64,000 bases of DNA from Lycocorax pyrrhopterus obiensis (GCA_014706295.1 JACSVZ010000007.1:61763475-61827474); one strand, 5' to 3'; positions 1 to 12,842 are shown, numbered from the stretch's first letter. The notes: generated from the sequence alone by a model not told the origin. A program made the numbers and translations.

Positions 1-2514
1 AGGGACACAGGGTCCTCCCTGGATGAGAGGGTGAACGCAAACAAGAGGCGTCACACATTCCTCTGTGCATCCCTCACCTACAGCTGGGCCCGAGGAGGTG
101 GCCAGCTCACCGCCGAAGGGAAGGGTGTGTTTGTGCAGCATCCCAGCTTCCATGTGGGCCATCCCAGAGCCAAACTACTGTTTGATTAATCAGCCCTTCG
201 ATCCAGCTCCCTGCCTCCCTCCGCGTGCAAGGAGCACGATCCGAACAGCACGCACTGCCGGCCTTCAAGGGCTGGCTGAGGCAGCTCCTGATAGCGCTGT
301 TTATACAGCTTCCCGATGGAAACAATGTGGATTTTATTAAATGATCCCATTAGTGTTTCTCCATGCTGTCATTGCAGACTTCAAACGATGATTTATGTTG
401 GCTCGTCGGTCTTTGTCCTCGCACCGCGAGCGGCATCCAAGGACAAAGTGTTCCGGGACGGGGCGGTGGGAGTCCTGCTGCTCCGGCTGCGTGGCCGTGC
501 CGGGGTCTGAGCCCCCTGTGCCACACACCAGGGAACAAAGGGGACCACTGGCCAGCCAAGGAGAGTGACACGAGGTACACGGACACCTGGGACCGTCCTT
601 CGTGGTGTCAGTCTCCCACACGGATGGCTCAAAGGGAGAGAGGCACAGCCCATGGAGACCCAACCACAGGCAAGTTTTTTACCCTATTTGGAGTGGGACA
701 GCTCCTTTTATCCCAGAAGAATTGCACCTGTTTGTCACCTGCTGGTTCTTAGCCCTAAGAATTACATTTATACTGCCAGGCTGGTTTTTCCCCTATTTTT
801 GCCATTTTTCCACCCCATCGTTCCCTGGCTGGTTTTATCCCCCAAACCAATTTTGCCTGTTTTTCATGTATGCTGGTTTTTACCTCAGGAGTGAAGCAAA
901 TAATCCACTCAGTGGAGAAAACACAGCTATGGAGTGGAGGACTGTCCCCTTTGGGACATACAAGCCACAGACATCCACACTTGGACAAAGCAAGATGTGG
1001 CAATGCCAGGAGTGACCGAGCAGTCAGTAGGGATGGAGCCAGGAGCACATTCCCCAGGGAATCCTTTACATGAGCTTTGAGAAGTGTCAAAAATGCGAAG
1101 CCCATTCTTTTCAGAGTGCTCCCCTGTGCTGCTGTGGTGTGTGCTGAGTTTGTGCTGAGGTTGTGGGAACGAGGCAATCCTGAGACGTATCTTCCCATAC
1201 TAAAAAAATCCAAGGTTTTTGCTGGCAGGCACCACTTTTGTGTGTGTGTGTCCAAGGGTTTTGCTCTCAAAGCTCACCCTGAAGATCCACCAGATGACTT
1301 GGTCACTTGGTTTCTCTGCCGAGTGAGCAGAGGGCTCAATGCCCTCACGCTCAGCACCTCTGGTTGGGGGGGGGGGGGTCACAAAAACACATCCAGCAAC
1401 TCCATGGCCCCGTGAGCTGCTGAAAAATCAGGCAAGAAGGTCTGAAGCTGCTTTTCATGCACATGGGATGGCTGAGGGAGCCTGGTCCTCACCCTCCTGT
1501 TTAAACACAACCTCTGCCCTCGGCTGCACCGAGAGTATTTCAGCCTGTGGGAGTCTCCCAGGGAAGATCTTCCTCTTTGGGAAACTGCAGTTGGAGTGGA
1601 TATTGTGAAGAGGTTCAAATCTCCTCTCTCTCACACATATAAGGTCACTGTAACCACTGTAAAACAGAGCTTTCAAGTTTCTGGAGCCTAGCCTGTGACT
1701 TTCCCACTGTTTTGTCAGCACCTGCACACACCAAGCATTTCTGTGCCTAAAACAGCACTACTGAGAGCTGCAGAGTGATGTTGTAGAGGGGATTTGGGGA
1801 GAGCCTGTGCAGGATTGCAAAAGTACAGCTCAGTTTCTAGCATATTTTTGGTTTAAAAAATCATCACATGCTGAAAGCAAAAGTCAGAATTAAACCAAAC
1901 AAAAATGCATCTTATCATCCACACATAAGTCTAAGATCCTGCAGCATCAAGAAGCTCTCCTTGCCCAACTTTGGAAAGATCACATCTCTGGGCTAAAATC
2001 CTTCTTGTGCTTCTTGTTTCTTCTTTATTTCTTAATTTTGTTTTTTTTACTCTCCTCAGGTCTTCAGTTTATCAAGGCATCCTCTGGCCAGGCAGGATTT
2101 GACATCCATAGCACTGCAACAAATCTTGGACCAAACTCCAGGAGTTTGTAGCAATGCCCAGAGCAGCTCTCCAGGGACTGGCTTGTGAGGACTGGGGCAG
2201 GGCTGCCATCATGCACAGCAGGTCACCTTGCAGAGGACAGGCACCGGCACACAGCTGCTCTACTTGCCCTCCATGCTGGCCCCTTGACTGGGTGATGTTT
2301 CCTCTTCTGGCAGTAAAGAATGAGGGTCCAAAATTTGGCAGCAGTAGCAAGAAAACTGAACAACCTTGCCTTTCTTCAGGATGAGGGCTGCTGTGTCTGG
2401 ATTTCAGCAGCACTTAAAAGATCACCAAGCCAACAGATTTCCTGCCACTCCAGTGGGAAATGATGGTAGGAAAGTCCAAGTCTCAGGTGTCCACATGGAC
2501 ATGCCTGAGTGGGG
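1..2514. other. Intergenic, no gene recognised
   Basis: No coding region is supported here. The open frames are short and overlap on both strands without similarity to a known family. The stretch holds a run of 13 G at about 1366-1378 and a degenerate minisatellite at about 735-890, listed separately. The remainder looks like ordinary unique avian intergenic DNA. Confidence 0.6.
735..895. repeat. Degenerate ~44-bp minisatellite, four units
   Basis: The motif GCTGGTT(T/C)TT followed by a pyrimidine-rich CCC-containing tail recurs at about 741, 780, 828 and 872, with spacings of 39, 48 and 44 bases. The units have diverged strongly. It could also be a chance pyrimidine-rich stretch, since only the GCTGGTT core is well kept. 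Confidence 0.4.
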
Positions 2515-2705
2515 ACAAATCCCAGAATGGTTTGGGTGGGAAGGGACCTCAAAGCTCATCTCATTCCACCCCTGCCAGGGGCAGGGACACCTTCCACTAT
2601 CCCAGGCTGCTCCAAGCCCCGTCCAACCTGGCCTTGGACTCTTCCAGAGATGGGGCAGCCACAGCTTCTCTGGGCAACCTGTTCCAAGGGCTGTGTCCTA
2701 AAAGG
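2515..2705 (-). mobile_element. CR1: CR1 LINE 3' fragment
   Basis: The stretch reads as the reverse complement of the CR1 3' end: 'cagaatggtttgggtggga', then the 'gggcagggacaccttccac' block, then 'ttctctgggcaacctgttcc'. CR1 is the main avian non-LTR retrotransposon, and most copies are 5'-truncated 3' ends like this one. No reverse-transcriptase coding sequence remains. Sense orientation is taken from the ATTCTGTG-type 3' octamers. Confidence 0.9.
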
Positions 2706-5700
2706 TCACAGAGAGGTCCACATGCACTTTGCAGGTGAATCCCTCACTTGGGCAAGTAGACGAGCTCTTCTCCGTGGGGTTTTGCAGGGAAGTGTTTCCC
2801 CAAGGACAACATAACGATTGCCTCTATTACTACAGGCTAGAGAAACCCCTAAAATAGTAAAATACAGCTGAAGGGAAGAATATATTGGGAAGGGAATCAT
2901 ATGGCTGGCTGGGAAACGCAGGGCTTTGAAAGGGGATGGGGCGGGACAGGAAGAACATTCCTTTCTCACTACAAACGCCTCGGGCCGCTTGGGAAACATC
3001 CGCCGAAGCCGCCCGCTCGCAGCCCGGGGCCGGCAGCGCTGCTCCTGTCGCCGGCAGCTGCTGCGCTGTGCGGCCGCAGGCTCATCCCAGACCACCGCCA
3101 TGGATGGAGAGGGATGAGGTGCCCGGAAAGAGGCAGCCTGAGCCCCAGATGCTCCGGCTCGAGATCTCCCCATGTGCCGGGTGCAGGTGGCTGCAGGCAG
3201 CAGGGTCACCTTGCCTGTGGCCACCGCTCGGCTGCGTGCATGGAGAAGGAGGGAGAGGGGAGTGTGCCCCTGCAGGGGTGTGTTTTGCAATCCCGTGCGG
3301 TGCTCACTTCCCTCGGAAGATGGGGGGAACTGCAGTTGCTTCGTGCTTTCACCTCGCACTTCCCCACCTTGCTGAGGGGCACAGAGGATTGGCACCAGCC
3401 TCAGGGTAGGGCTCTTTTCCACCATCGTGTTCCTCATCCCCCTGTCCCTGCATCTGCTGTGCCTCACTGTTTAATTAGGTTGTCTATTCTTCCCCAAATT
3501 TCTGAATTATTGTCAAAACCAGGGTTTGTGGATACGTGGAAGTGAAGAATTAAACCCCTCCTCTGCATCTCAGGCTGACAAAGCCATCACTTGGGATGTC
3601 AAGGCCAACCGAAATGACCAGATGAGGATCAGAACTGCTGAACCAGCCCCTGGCTCCCCCTTAAGCAGCACAACTCCTTACATTGACTTCTGCAGACACC
3701 CAAAAGAGGGGACCCAGCCCTGCTCCCCCACTGCTGCGTGTAATGCCACCAGAATTGGCATCAGGATAGACCCCATCCTGCAGTGGGCTCTTTTTTGTTC
3801 TTGTTTACAAAGAGCTGGCTTTTCCTTTTGATAATTATCAGCCACCCTTTGAAGTCATTTGTCTCCACAGATGTTTGCTGCTGCCTGGAGACACATTACT
3901 GTCCCGAATTGCTGAGGACACCCATGAAGAGCCACAGTAGGGAAGCAAGCCCACTGCCTCCTCCCTGGCACAAAACCACATGGGAAAGGTCTCTCTGCTC
4001 ATTCCTAAATTGGGACAAAACTCCCAAGTGCCAACAGAGTTTGTGTCCTGCAGGAACAATATTGAGTGAGTTCTTCTTGTTGAGAAAGCATTAATGTCCT
4101 GAGCCCCAGGAGACCCTGAGGGGGAAAGAGCCTGATTGCAGCAGGGATGGGAGCAGGGTTTCATGGATCAACACCACCTGGGGCCGGGCTGGGTCCAGCA
4201 TCCCTAGAGCTCAGCCTTTCCCACATCTGGAAAAAGGCACTGCAGAAGATGCAACAGCCTCCAGTGGGGATGCAGGCAGAGTGCATCTCACCCTTGGCAA
4301 GCAACAGGTAGAGAGCAGAATTTCCCCCTTTATTTTCTCATCCTGACCAGAAAGAAAGATTTTTGGAGCTGGTGGGAGAGGCGTGATAGTTTAAATCAAC
4401 AGTTTGGTGTTAGCACTGCAGAAGCCTGCTCTGCACGTTACCTGGTAAACAAACTGTGCTCTGAGAAAGAAAGGCCTGTTTATAAAAGCTCCTCTTGACA
4501 TTTGCCTCCTCAAACATAGCAAAACATGTGCTAGGAATAGATGCATGAATGATCGAGTCTGTTTTGAGTCTCCTCTCTTCAACAACCAAGGAAATCCCTA
4601 TGTACAAACATTTAAACTGGAACATCTGGAGCACAGTAATTTTATCTTGAAGATCCACATCAAACAAACCTGCAGCTCAGCCCAAGAAGATCTACAAATA
4701 CTTCCCCAAGGAGACCCCAGTCTTACAACTCGGGTACCAGGAGACCTCTGATTTAAAAGAAAGATAATTCAGCATCTCTTTATCCACGCCTGACAAGTAT
4801 TCCTTAAGAGGGCATTAGCATGAAATTATCGCTCTTAGTCAAACACAAAGTAGAAGAGATTTGTCCCAATTATCTGACGCAGGCCTTGAAATACCTGTTT
4901 TTAAATTTACAGCCCAGGAAACCCCATGCATCATTTGCAGACAGAACTTTACCCGAGAAATCTCACTTTGGTTACACTTTTTCTGTGCAGCTGAACTGCT
5001 AAAATAAGCACCCAGCCATATATAGCACAGTACGCTGGCACTCACAGCAGTGGGGAATGACTGGATTCAATTTTCCATGGAAGATGACAATTAAAATCGC
5101 TTTCTTTGGTATATCCCATCCTTTCTGTTGTTTTTTCTGTTCCCTCCAAGCGCAGAGTAAATTTAGGACTCCGAGCTCCTTTTCCTTCAAAATCTCACTT
5201 CCAGTTTCCATCTTATTAAAGACATGACTTAACTTTAATGTGTGTAACATAAACGGTATCGTAAAGAGGAAGAATTAAAACAGCATGGGAACATTGGTCG
5301 TTTCAAGAGGGGGGAAATGGCACAGCTTCTTTCCCTTTTGGGTTGTTGTTGTTTATCCAGTGGATAAACCTCAGCGTTCCCGCTCCTACCGAATACTTCG
5401 CCTTGCCTTGCAATAATTGGGAATTCCACGTTTTGCAAAGTTGTTACATTATATCCACAAATAATCCATCTTGTCAAGTCCACCTCATCCGTCGAAGATA
5501 AAGTTGGAGCTGAGTCACTGCAGACATCTGGAGAAGGTTCATTACTTGTAATTGCAAGCCCCTCTGTTAATGCACCCCATGAGAAAGGAGCTGACAGGCT
5601 GCATATTTCTGCAAACTGTTCCCAGAAAGAACCAATTTCCTGACTTCCATGTGGTGTCAATAATATAGGCATGAGATGGAGCAATGCTTATGAAATATTA

Positions 5701-6721
5701 AATCTGCTTACAGGACCCAGCTATAAGCAAATTCAGACCACCTGGGAGATGGAGGTTTGCACCGGGTATGTGGAGTTTGGCACTCACCTGGTACATGAGA
5801 TGGGCTCTAATCTACACATTTTGGCTTATTTACCACAAAACTTCCTGACAGTAGTGCAGGGGGAAGGGAGAAAAAAGGTAGAGGGTGGAGGGGGTAAAAC
5901 ACATTTCCTCACGTTTAGGACTCAAACCTTTCAAATAACTGACATTATTAAATTTACTATCACATGCAGCCAGAGATCTTATTATTCATCGGCAAAAAAA
6001 AGGCTGATATTTCATGGCTTTTGAGTTAGATCATTTTGGTTCATGCCAATGAAAACAAAGCATTAGTGTTTTGATGTTTTAATATAATGATTTAATTCTC
6101 TCATTGATATTAGGATCCAGAAACACAACAAACACGAAGACCCCTTCAAAATCCTTGAGTCAGAGCAAAGGCTCTTAAATCACTTCAGCACTCTGACCTC
6201 CTGTTTCACAGGGTGTATTTTATGCCAGACTTGGAGAAGAAGAGGTCCTTCCCAAACGTGCATCATGACAGTGCTAACCTGCCTTCGGCGAGCTCGCCTG
6301 TGTAAATTGAAAAACATCTGGACTCTTTTTGCTGGCAAAAGCAGCAGGTCCTTGACCTCAGAGCAGAGCCGTCAACTTGAGCTGCAAACGGAGCCTTTTC
6401 AACAATTCACCCCCAATTTTCCACCCTCTGGGCACTGCTACCCAGGAGGAAACCCAGCAACCCTGGGGTGGGAGCAGACATGGAGATACGGGCATGGGGA
6501 CAAAGAAATTTTAATGGCATTAGTCCACTACCTCTGTTTTACTCCCCAGTGTTCAGGGCTGGGGATGAAAAGTGGTCTCCATTTTCTCCAGCAGGAAATA
6601 AAAGACAGTTCTCCTCCAAGGAAGAAGAAGGGAAGAAGCAGGGAGAAAATAGGCTTTCAGCAGAGCAACAGGAAGATGCCAGCAAGCCTAATGGGGACAT
6701 TTTGCTCTGTGCTGCATAGAA
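2706..6721. other. Intergenic, mostly unique sequence
   Basis: No gene is recognised. A small CpG-rich patch at about 2965-3200 is listed separately. The part from about 4380 to 6200 is moderately AT-rich and free of recognisable repeats, the kind of sequence where conserved non-coding elements are often found, but conservation cannot be judged from a single sequence. Confidence 0.5.
2965..3200. promoter_or_regulatory. Small orphan CpG-rich patch
   Basis: A local cluster of CG dinucleotides stands out in AT-richer surroundings: repeated gccgcc/ccggcagc words, a NotI-like gcggccgc at about 3071, and an ATG at 3100 in a good initiation context (accgccATGG). That ATG opens only a five-codon frame ending in TGA, so it does not define a protein. 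It may be a promoter of a non-coding transcript, an orphan CpG island or simply GC-rich DNA. No TATA box or convincing gene body is visible. Confidence 0.4.
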
Positions 6722-6980
6722 AATCATAAAATCTTAAGATCATAATCACAGAAAGATTTGGGTTGGAAGGATCATCTCGTTCCAACCCCTTACCATGGGC
6801 AGGGACACCTTCCACTAGACCAGGTTGCTCCAAGCTCCATCCAACCTGGCCTTGGACACTTCCAGAGAAGGGGCAGCCACAGCTTCTCTGGGCAGTTTGT
6901 GCCAGGGCATGACCACCCTCAAAGGGAAGAATGTCTTCCTAAAATCTAATCTAACCCTGCCCTCTGTCAATGTGAAGCCA
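6722..6980 (-). mobile_element. CR1: CR1 LINE 3' fragment
   Basis: Reverse-oriented CR1 3' end. It begins with 'cacagaaagatttgggttgg', continues through 'gggcagggacaccttccac' and 'ttctctgggcagtttgtgcc', and ends in 'aatctaaccctgccctctg'. It is 5'-truncated and non-coding. Confidence 0.9.
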
Positions 6981-7865
6981 AAAACAGAGGTAAAACATCA
7001 CAAGGGACTTACTAAAAACACCTTCCAGGAGGAGAAGCTCTCTGAGATGATGGGGACAGGCCCCAGACTGGTGGAAGATGGGAGATGCACGTGGTGCTGC
7101 AGCCCAAGAGCTGGGACACACGGTGTGGAGATGCAGGATCAGGTCAGGCTGGCATCTTTGTACCAGCCTTGCCACATCCACTCCATTCCTGGGAGGCCAC
7201 TGGGAGCACCCCTTTCCTGCTGCTGAGCTCCTCTGCTGGGGCACAGCACAGGACACGGAGGTGCGGGTGCACGTAGGCCTTCCCATCTATTAATTTCATG
7301 TGTGCGGGAAGGGGCTATTTTTGGGTTGCAGCCTCTTTGCTGCAGCCAGGATCTGTCAGCAGGAGGTGACGTACGGCGCCGTGGGACAGCTCTGCCCCCT
7401 GTGCTCCCCTCGCACGGCAGGAATGTCTCTTGTTTTCTCTCCTCCAGACCATTTTGGAGATGAGAGCATCCAGCCGGCACGCCTCAAGGCACAGGGAAAT
7501 CAGGCAGCTGCCCAAAGCAGCCAGGGCCTCCCTGCCTGTGCTGGAGTGCTGGAACATTGGTGGGCTCCTGCCACTGAGGGAGGACTGGGAATGAGCACCC
7601 ATCGCTTCCTGCACCAGCAGCCACCAGGGCAGCACACAGAGAACTTCTACCACTCCCCTTCCTCACCCTGACTCTCCTCCTAAGGATCAACAGGCACATA
7701 TTGAGAAGCTCTGAGCTGGATTCGTCCCTTGCCACACTGCTTAGACATGAAGAGCTAGAGCTGCGTGGTGGGTTTTGTGGGTTTTCTCCCATGTCCATGT
7801 CCTTCATCCTCCATCCATAGGCCATTTCTGGATGTAAAGCATGGAGCGTGTTTGTGACGATCAAG
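6981..7865. other. Intergenic, no feature recognised
   Basis: GC-moderate sequence between a CR1 fragment and a solo LTR. Several short open frames overlap on both strands, as expected by chance at this composition. Nothing resembles a known gene or repeat. Confidence 0.5.
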
Positions 7866-8452
7866 GCTAAATGTTGGGGTGCCTCGGACCACTCGGGGTC
7901 CGCCTGCTGTCCATCACGCCATGCCTGCCCAATGGGCAGACGACTCGGAGAGCGAGGGCCAGTCTGTGGACGAGACCCGGTTCTGAGCCCACACCACTTC
8001 TCCAGAAAGTTCTGATAAGTTTGGTTGTTAATAGGTTTGTTCTGTTAATTCCCTCCTCTGTAACCTAGCCATTGGTTCTGTGTCTCTGGGATCCTCCTCC
8101 GGCTTTGTTTCCTATTGGTTGTTTGTTCATTGCCACCACGGTTCAAAACCTCGGTGCCCCTGATTTCATCAGCCAGTTCATCCCCACCGCTTTCGGGACA
8201 ATAAACTCGGAAGGTTTACTCGGACTGGTCCTCTCCCTTGCCTCTTTTGCCTCTGGAATTCCTGAGGGGCTGAGACCACCTGGTCCCCTCGCTTTGGGTG
8301 CGCCTGCTGAGACCGAGCCAGTGCAGCCCGTTCCAAGTGGCCACCGGGAAGTGATATCTCTCAGTGCCACTGCGGGAAAGTGACTGCTGCCTCCGGTGCA
8401 GGGACGAACACCCCCTGAGGCTGACCCATCTCCCAGGGCAGTGGCAGCTAAA
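7866..8452 (+). mobile_element. Solo LTR of an endogenous retrovirus, 6-bp TSD
   Basis: The element proper is 7872-8446 (575 bp). It starts with TGTTGGGGTG, ends with GGGCAGTGGCA (the TG...CA termini of an LTR), and is flanked on both sides by the direct repeat GCTAAA (7866-7871 and 8447-8452). A polyadenylation signal, AATAAA, lies at about 8202 in a plausible R region, which sets the orientation as +. There is no internal retroviral sequence, so this is a solo LTR left by LTR-LTR recombination. A 6-bp duplication is typical of beta- and alpharetrovirus-like elements. The exact family cannot be named from the sequence alone. Confidence 0.8.
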
Positions 8453-10224
8453 ATCTCTCCCACATCACATAGGCTGAGCCTGGGGCTGGACCCTATTGTT
8501 GGCCTGGTACAGCTGGGTTAGACAGAGCTGGGCTGAGCTGGTGCAGGACCTTGTCCAGCCTCTGTCTCTGGCTGTGCATAGGGGCAGGCACAGGTGAGGG
8601 GCAGTTTTTGCTGGGGCATTCTGGTCCCCTGGGCTTGAGGTGATACTGGAGTGAGCACCTGCAGCTTTGTAGTCACTGGGATGCTCTTCTTGCTTGCCTC
8701 ATCCCTGGGTTTCCATGGAGACTCTGCTGACATCATCTGAGACCTGCAGAGAATGGCACTTGATGGGGTTTATCCAGTGAAGTCTCCCCTTTTTCTGTAT
8801 TGACCACCTCAATCCAAATGACTGAAGAGTTGCCCAAAACGGGATTTGTTTCCATACTTGCCTACACCCTCTTGCCACCACATTTTCCTAGCAGGACACA
8901 GGTGATTCTCCCAGGCCTGCCTCCAGCCCTTGGCTGCCCAGCAGGGCTGTCTCTGCCCAGCCCTCACAACCAAACACTTCTGCTCTAAATTGCATCCGAG
9001 GTGGCAATGCCTCCTACAAAGCAGAGTTTTATCTGCTGAGGACCAGCATTGGTGCCTGAAGTCAGGAATGGGTGCAACAAACTCATGGAAGCAGTCTGTC
9101 CCAGCCTGTATCAAGCTAAAGGCAGAAAACACAGGAGCATGGCTTTGCCTCATTTTGTTTTTTAAAATCAAAACACGTACAAGCAAAGTTGCTTTTACCT
9201 GACAGGGAAGCTCTGGCCATGACATCTGTCACCTTTTGTGTCTGTGCAATGCCTGTCTCCCGTCTCCTGCTGGTCACTAAAGGACCTGAGCCTCTGACTC
9301 CCGCATCTTCACATCAGCAAAAGGAGATTCCGCAGTTACATCTCATTGCTGGTGCTACACTCTGGTAATATCGGATGTTTCATGCTTCTCATGCGATGGG
9401 TGTCCCGTACTACCCAAACAAGATGAATTAAAAATGTGAATAAAATAAACAAGAAAGGCCCTTTGTGTTCCTCAAAATAATAATAACAATAAAAAAACAA
9501 GTTCTGGTTTAATGAAAGGTGAAATCTGTTGCTCCTGAGAGCAAAGAATCCTAGTTGGAATAAGGAGTGTTCAGCCCAGCTGTTTCTACTGTGAGGCCGT
9601 ATTTCATGCCTCTTGAATGTCCTTCATATCCATGTTTCCACAGACTGTCCATGCACAGCCCAATAAATTCCATCAGCTCAGCTGGCCAAACAACCACCGT
9701 GGTGAGGTGGGGTCTGACCAGTATCCAGGATACCAACCAGCTTTGGGAGCTCCATTTTGCACCTCCTCTTCTCCCAGTGAATACCCAACACCACCATAAC
9801 CATGGATCATTGGCCTGGCCAGCACAGGGCTAATTTTTGCATCAGCCAGGAGGAGCTGCTCTGCCTGGCTGTCCATCTCAGCCTCAGTGCTGTGACCCCA
9901 AATCCCTCTGTTCTGGCCCAGTCCTTCCTGGTGCTGAGCATAAAAAGTTGTGCAGACAAAAACAGGGACGGAATCTCGGCAGCCACTTATCACCTCAGCA
10001 ACAAGAGCTTGGTAACAGGCTGTTATCTTTAGCACAAAGCAGCAGCAGAAAGGAGACACCAGTTCACCAGCCCCAGGTCATGCCCCTGGCTGGTGTCCTT
10101 ACCAGTTATCAGTGTCTGCAGCACTCCAGGAGCTCAGGGAACAGGGATACTCCTCACCACCTGCGGATCATTTTACCCCTCCACCCAAAACCACAGTCAG
10201 CTGGGTGCTCCTGCCCACCAGCAC
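8453..10224. other. Intergenic, no gene recognised
   Basis: Unique-looking sequence. The segment at about 9405-9520 is AT-rich, with an (AATAA)-like stretch at 9475-9500. No coding region or RNA gene is supported. Confidence 0.5.
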
Positions 10225-10340
10225 ATGCCAAAGCACAGGGTGGGATTCTTGGGGGGTGTCCTCTGCAGGGCCAGGAGTTGGACTTGATGATCTTTGTGGG
10301 TCCCTTCCAACCCAGGATATTCTGTGATTCTAAGGTTTTG
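10225..10340 (+). mobile_element. CR1: CR1 LINE 3' fragment
   Basis: Sense-oriented CR1 3' end with 'ggagttggacttgatgatc', 'gggtcccttccaaccc' and the terminal 'attctgtgattct' octamers. The 'gagttggactTGATGATC' version is a different CR1 subfamily from the 'gggcagggacacc' copies elsewhere in the window. Confidence 0.85.
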
Positions 10341-11593
10341 GCCAGCCCAGGTGTGAGCCACCTCCCTGATCCATGCTGATTTACCCCAAAACAGGCCTTC
10401 CCTCTGTCCACCCTCCCAGTACAAGGAATGTGTTGCATCAAGCACAGCCCCCCTGCTTGGGTTTGATGGATCATGGTGACCTTTTCAACATATTTCTGTG
10501 AGTATTATAAAGCATTATCTGACCAAAAAAAAAAAAAACCCAAACCAGCCCAAGACCAAAGCAATTTGGGTAATGATGGCCTTTTGTTCCAGTTTATCCT
10601 GCACCAAACTCCATAGATGGCAACTCTGAACATTTCCCAGACCTTCACAGTAGACCTTGGAACTGTCTCTCTGATTTATCGGTTGTTTCATGACACATGC
10701 ATTTCTCCTATATAATCCCAGTGTTTTGCTTATAAGCCATATTATAACTGTGAATCAATCTTCTTTATTTGAACATTTAGGACAGATTCACACATCATTT
10801 CACCATTAACTAGGATAGACTGAGCCTTGCAGATCTTTCAGGTTTCAAGCCTGGCTGTGTTGTTTCAGTTCTTTGCTGCTGCCTGTGTTTTGTGAAGAAA
10901 AAAAAAAAAAAAAAGCCAGACTTTGGGGCTTTCTGTTGCGGCTTGAAGAAGAACACAGGTTGTTTCATCACTGGTTGCGAGACATGTGTTACCCGGCTCA
11001 TTAATTCACAACAGTTCTTGTTTTCTCTGCCTTTTTCATGCTGATGTGATACGTTTGTGAAGTCCAGGGTTGTACTACAAGTGATTAATGCTGCAGTAAA
11101 GTCTAATAAACTGAGATTCCAACAAAAAAGTGTGAAAAATGTAATCTCTAAAGTTCTGAAAGCTCACATATGACAAAACCCATAAATCACCCCAGAAGCA
11201 GTCATTATGGTGAGTTACTAACTAGATTATACAGCTGCATTTGTCATAATTTCCCATTACGTAGAGAATAAACCTATCAGGCTGATTTATGGCAGAGAGC
11301 TCCACAATATGGGAACTGGGACCTGTGCTGTTCTGTGGAAAACGACGAGAAATGTTGTGTCTACTCGAGTGCCAAATGGAAAAGGGAGGGGAGATAACTG
11401 TCGTTTGAAGGCACTGATTCAGGGACAAAGACTTCAGAGAGGAGTCAGGCTTACACCCACGGGATGGCAGGAAGAGTATCCACCAACCTGTCCCAACACC
11501 ACCACCAGCACAGAATGTGCTCTCCACAGGTGGGGTGAAGAGAGGAGACAGGAGGTCTTTTGAGGGGACCAAAGTCAGTCATGGGGAAATCTT
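10341..11593. other. Intergenic, AT-rich, with poly(A) runs
   Basis: This AT-rich stretch contains A-runs at about 10525-10540 and 10898-10915. From about 10,700 to 11,300 it is free of recognisable repeats. No coding region is supported. Confidence 0.5.
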
Positions 11594-11672
11594 ACAATCT
11601 TAGAATGGTTTTGGTCAGAAGGAATCTTAAAACCCATCTCGTTCCAATCCCTGCCATGGGCAGGGACAAACT
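11594..11672 (-). mobile_element. CR1: Short CR1 LINE 3' fragment
   Basis: Reverse-oriented CR1 3' terminus of about 80 bases: 'cttagaatggttttggtcag' through 'gccatgggcagggacaaac'. It is strongly truncated. Confidence 0.8.
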
Positions 11673-12285
11673 GAACAGCTGAATGCCTGGCTACTCAGGG
11701 GATACTCAAGGTTTTGGACTCCATGACTGTGGATCTACCTTGGAGCAGCCAGGTCTGTTGGGAGCAGGTGGCATTTACCTGACCTCAGACCACAGGCAGA
11801 AAGATGGGCGGATGTGGGACTCAGCAAGGCAAGGGACACCCAGGCAGAGCAGCCCTCTGCCAAGAGCAGCAGTGTCCTCCTCTCAGTGGCTTCCCTGGTG
11901 CAGCAGCTGCTGAAGACCATGGTGGCTACACAGATGCTTTTTGCCCTGCAATCCGTTTGTACTGTAAGGCCATGCTGGGCACTTCACCTGGGCTAGCAGC
12001 TCTGGCTGGGCAGGGAACAGGCAAGAGGCACTGCTGTTGTGACCTCCATGTGTTCACTGGGGACACAATGAAGATTCTGTTCATCCCAGACATTGAGCAG
12101 GGCCTTGGCACTGCAAAACTGAACTTGTTGGACACGCAGGAAACTCTGTTGGCACTGGGAGATGACCACAGGGAAATTGCCACCTGCAGCTGCTCATCAC
12201 CCCTAGGAAATGTCTCTTTGGAATAAATGTCATCTCTCAGTAGCAAAGCAGAAACAGAGATGCTGCACTGGTGTCTTCCCAGAAA
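11673..12285. other. Intergenic, no feature recognised
   Basis: Sequence between a CR1 fragment and the first copy of the duplicated segment. No supported gene or repeat is visible. Confidence 0.45.
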
Positions 12286-12842
12286 AGAGCCGTGGGCTCC
12301 CGCAGCTCTGCATCCTGCTCGGCTGAGGCAGCTGCCCTGGCACAGCCGGCTGGGGACACGCGACCACCCCGGGGACACCCAAAGGGGGACCCTGCTCTGG
12401 GGCCAGGCCAGGCCGCAGCAGGGAGCCCCCCATGGGGCTGTGCCCGGGGAGGGAACGGCTCTGCCCAGGGACAGGGAGCAGGGCAGCAGAGCAGCACAGA
12501 CAGCAGGGACAGGGGGACACAGGACTGCAATCACAGCCTGGCTGCCCTGGGACAGGCCCGACAGGCAGACAGGACACGGGGCAGGCAGGAGTCCCCATCC
12601 TCTCTGTGCCTACCTGAACACAGGGACTTAAGGCACAGGGGGAATTGGGACACAGCAGGCACCTCTCCTCGGGGAATATCCCACCTCCCCAGGGGCCCTG
12701 ACAGAACGCAGGGGCTGAGATTCTGCAAGGGGAACCCAAGGATGAGGAGGGGAATGGTGCTGCACCTCGCGTGGAGGTGTCACTGAGATTATGTCAGGTC
12801 CGACTCCGCATCCAAACTGCTCCATGGAGGAGAAAACCAGAG
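12286..12842. repeat. Duplicated segment, copy 1 (5' part)
   Basis: This GC-rich stretch is nearly identical to 16342-16872. Both begin with AGAGCCGTGGGCTCCCGCAG and run in step through the 'ggggacacccaaaggggga' block to the common end GAAAACCAGAG. Copy 1 carries about 26 extra bases near 12755-12800. Homology resumes after the LTR insertion at 13459-13525. Frames up to about 170 codons exist on both strands, but they are shadows of GC-rich composition. The segment sits upstream of an ITPRIPL1-like gene copy in both places, so it is probably part of a local segmental duplication. Confidence 0.85.

Noticed and set aside
2706..3467. 253-codon frame on the minus strand
   Set aside because: It starts next to a CR1 fragment and runs through the CpG-rich patch. 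Competing frames exist on +, and no recognisable motif is present.
7866..8452. Complete endogenous retrovirus
   Set aside because: No gag, pol or env-like frames and no second LTR nearby. Only a solo LTR is present, and the same holds at 12839-13458 and 32475-32718.
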